Shown piece by piece: positions 21,020 to 21,177 of a stretch of DNA of 21,177 nucleotides. A model generated the notes under the pieces. That model worked only from the letters and a program-made list of their open reading frames with translations. It ran no database searches and was not told the DNA's origin. A program made the position numbers and the translations under genes. The stretch covers positions 1-21,177 of the forward strand of contig CAAGNV010000007.1 in assembly GCA_900771425.1 (NCBI GenBank), written 5' to 3'. Source of the stretch: Bacteroidaceae bacterium. Lineage in GTDB: Bacteria > Bacteroidota > Bacteroidia > Bacteroidales > Bacteroidaceae. How positions within the stretch are numbered: position 1 is the first letter of the stretch; each line of letters starts with the position of its first letter.

Positions 21020-21177
21020 TAATTATTTCAAGTTTCGCAAGTTATTAAAGCGGCCTGTAGGGTAGGGTGTTCAAAATCGACATTTTACCCGAGACCATTT
21101 TTGAGGACTAACTCATTGATAAGTAGTAATAACCTCAGGAATGTTCGTATTGATGAATAACGAGACCGTTTCTGTGA
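21020..21177. other. Window end without recognisable feature
   Basis: I see no ORF start, RNA or promoter consensus in the last 158 bases. A gene may begin beyond the edge. Confidence 0.4.

Overview
The window looks like chromosomal DNA of a Bacteroidales bacterium, most likely Prevotella-like. The reasons are: GyrB, S20 and RecO of Bacteroidetes type; promoters with the phylum's -7 TAnnTTTG box and an upstream TTG/TTTG; lipoproteins with an acidic run after the lipidated Cys (surface-export type); DUF4252 proteins next to an ECF sigma factor; a Prevotella-style secreted protein with a T9SS-like tail; an IS1380-type transposase remnant; and short tandem repeats between genes. No plasmid or phage genes are visible, and the only mobile-element gene is the IS remnant at the left edge.

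Layout. 1-488: internally deleted, frameshifted IS1380-family remnant. 533-1816 (+): surface lipoprotein with a choloylglycine-hydrolase-like Ntn domain. 1817-2820: about 1 kb without a convincing gene, holding an orphan promoter, a modular repeat (copy A), a 21-bp tandem array and a terminator. 2821-6407 (-): periplasmic 5'-nucleotidase-type phosphatase, a repeat-filled spacer, then a GH51 alpha-L-arabinofuranosidase. 6763-9020 (+): large secreted repeat-domain protein followed by a 56-aa small protein. 9160-12201 (-): secreted alpha/beta hydrolase with its own promoter; then DUF4252, small membrane protein (probable anti-sigma), ECF sigma factor, a fragment of a lost paralogue and a second DUF4252 protein. 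12202-13256: about 1 kb of repeats (modular repeat copy B, heptamers, a 22-bp hairpin array, the probable gyrB terminator, simple repeats). 13257-15233 (-): gyrB. 15420-16877 (+): surface lipoprotein of unknown function. 16935-19058 (-): lipoprotein fusing a type 1 periplasmic-binding-protein domain to a C13 (legumain/GPI-transamidase-like) cysteine peptidase. 19195-19610 (-): tRNA-Glu(TTC) and rpsT behind one promoter. 19770-20504 (+): recO. 20505-21177: no gene; a third 22-bp array and a diverged modular repeat.

Two things stand out. The first is the binding-protein/C13-peptidase fusion: the legumain-type His and Cys motifs are intact and the sensor-like module sits in front of them. The second is the non-coding system in the three large gene-free gaps. 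Each gap has a ~21-22-bp tandem array whose units are small palindromes, with a different sequence in each gap, and each lies beside a modular repeat. In copies A and B the modules occur in different order and orientation around a common 12-bp core, as if shuffled at that core. What makes or uses these repeats is not visible in this window.
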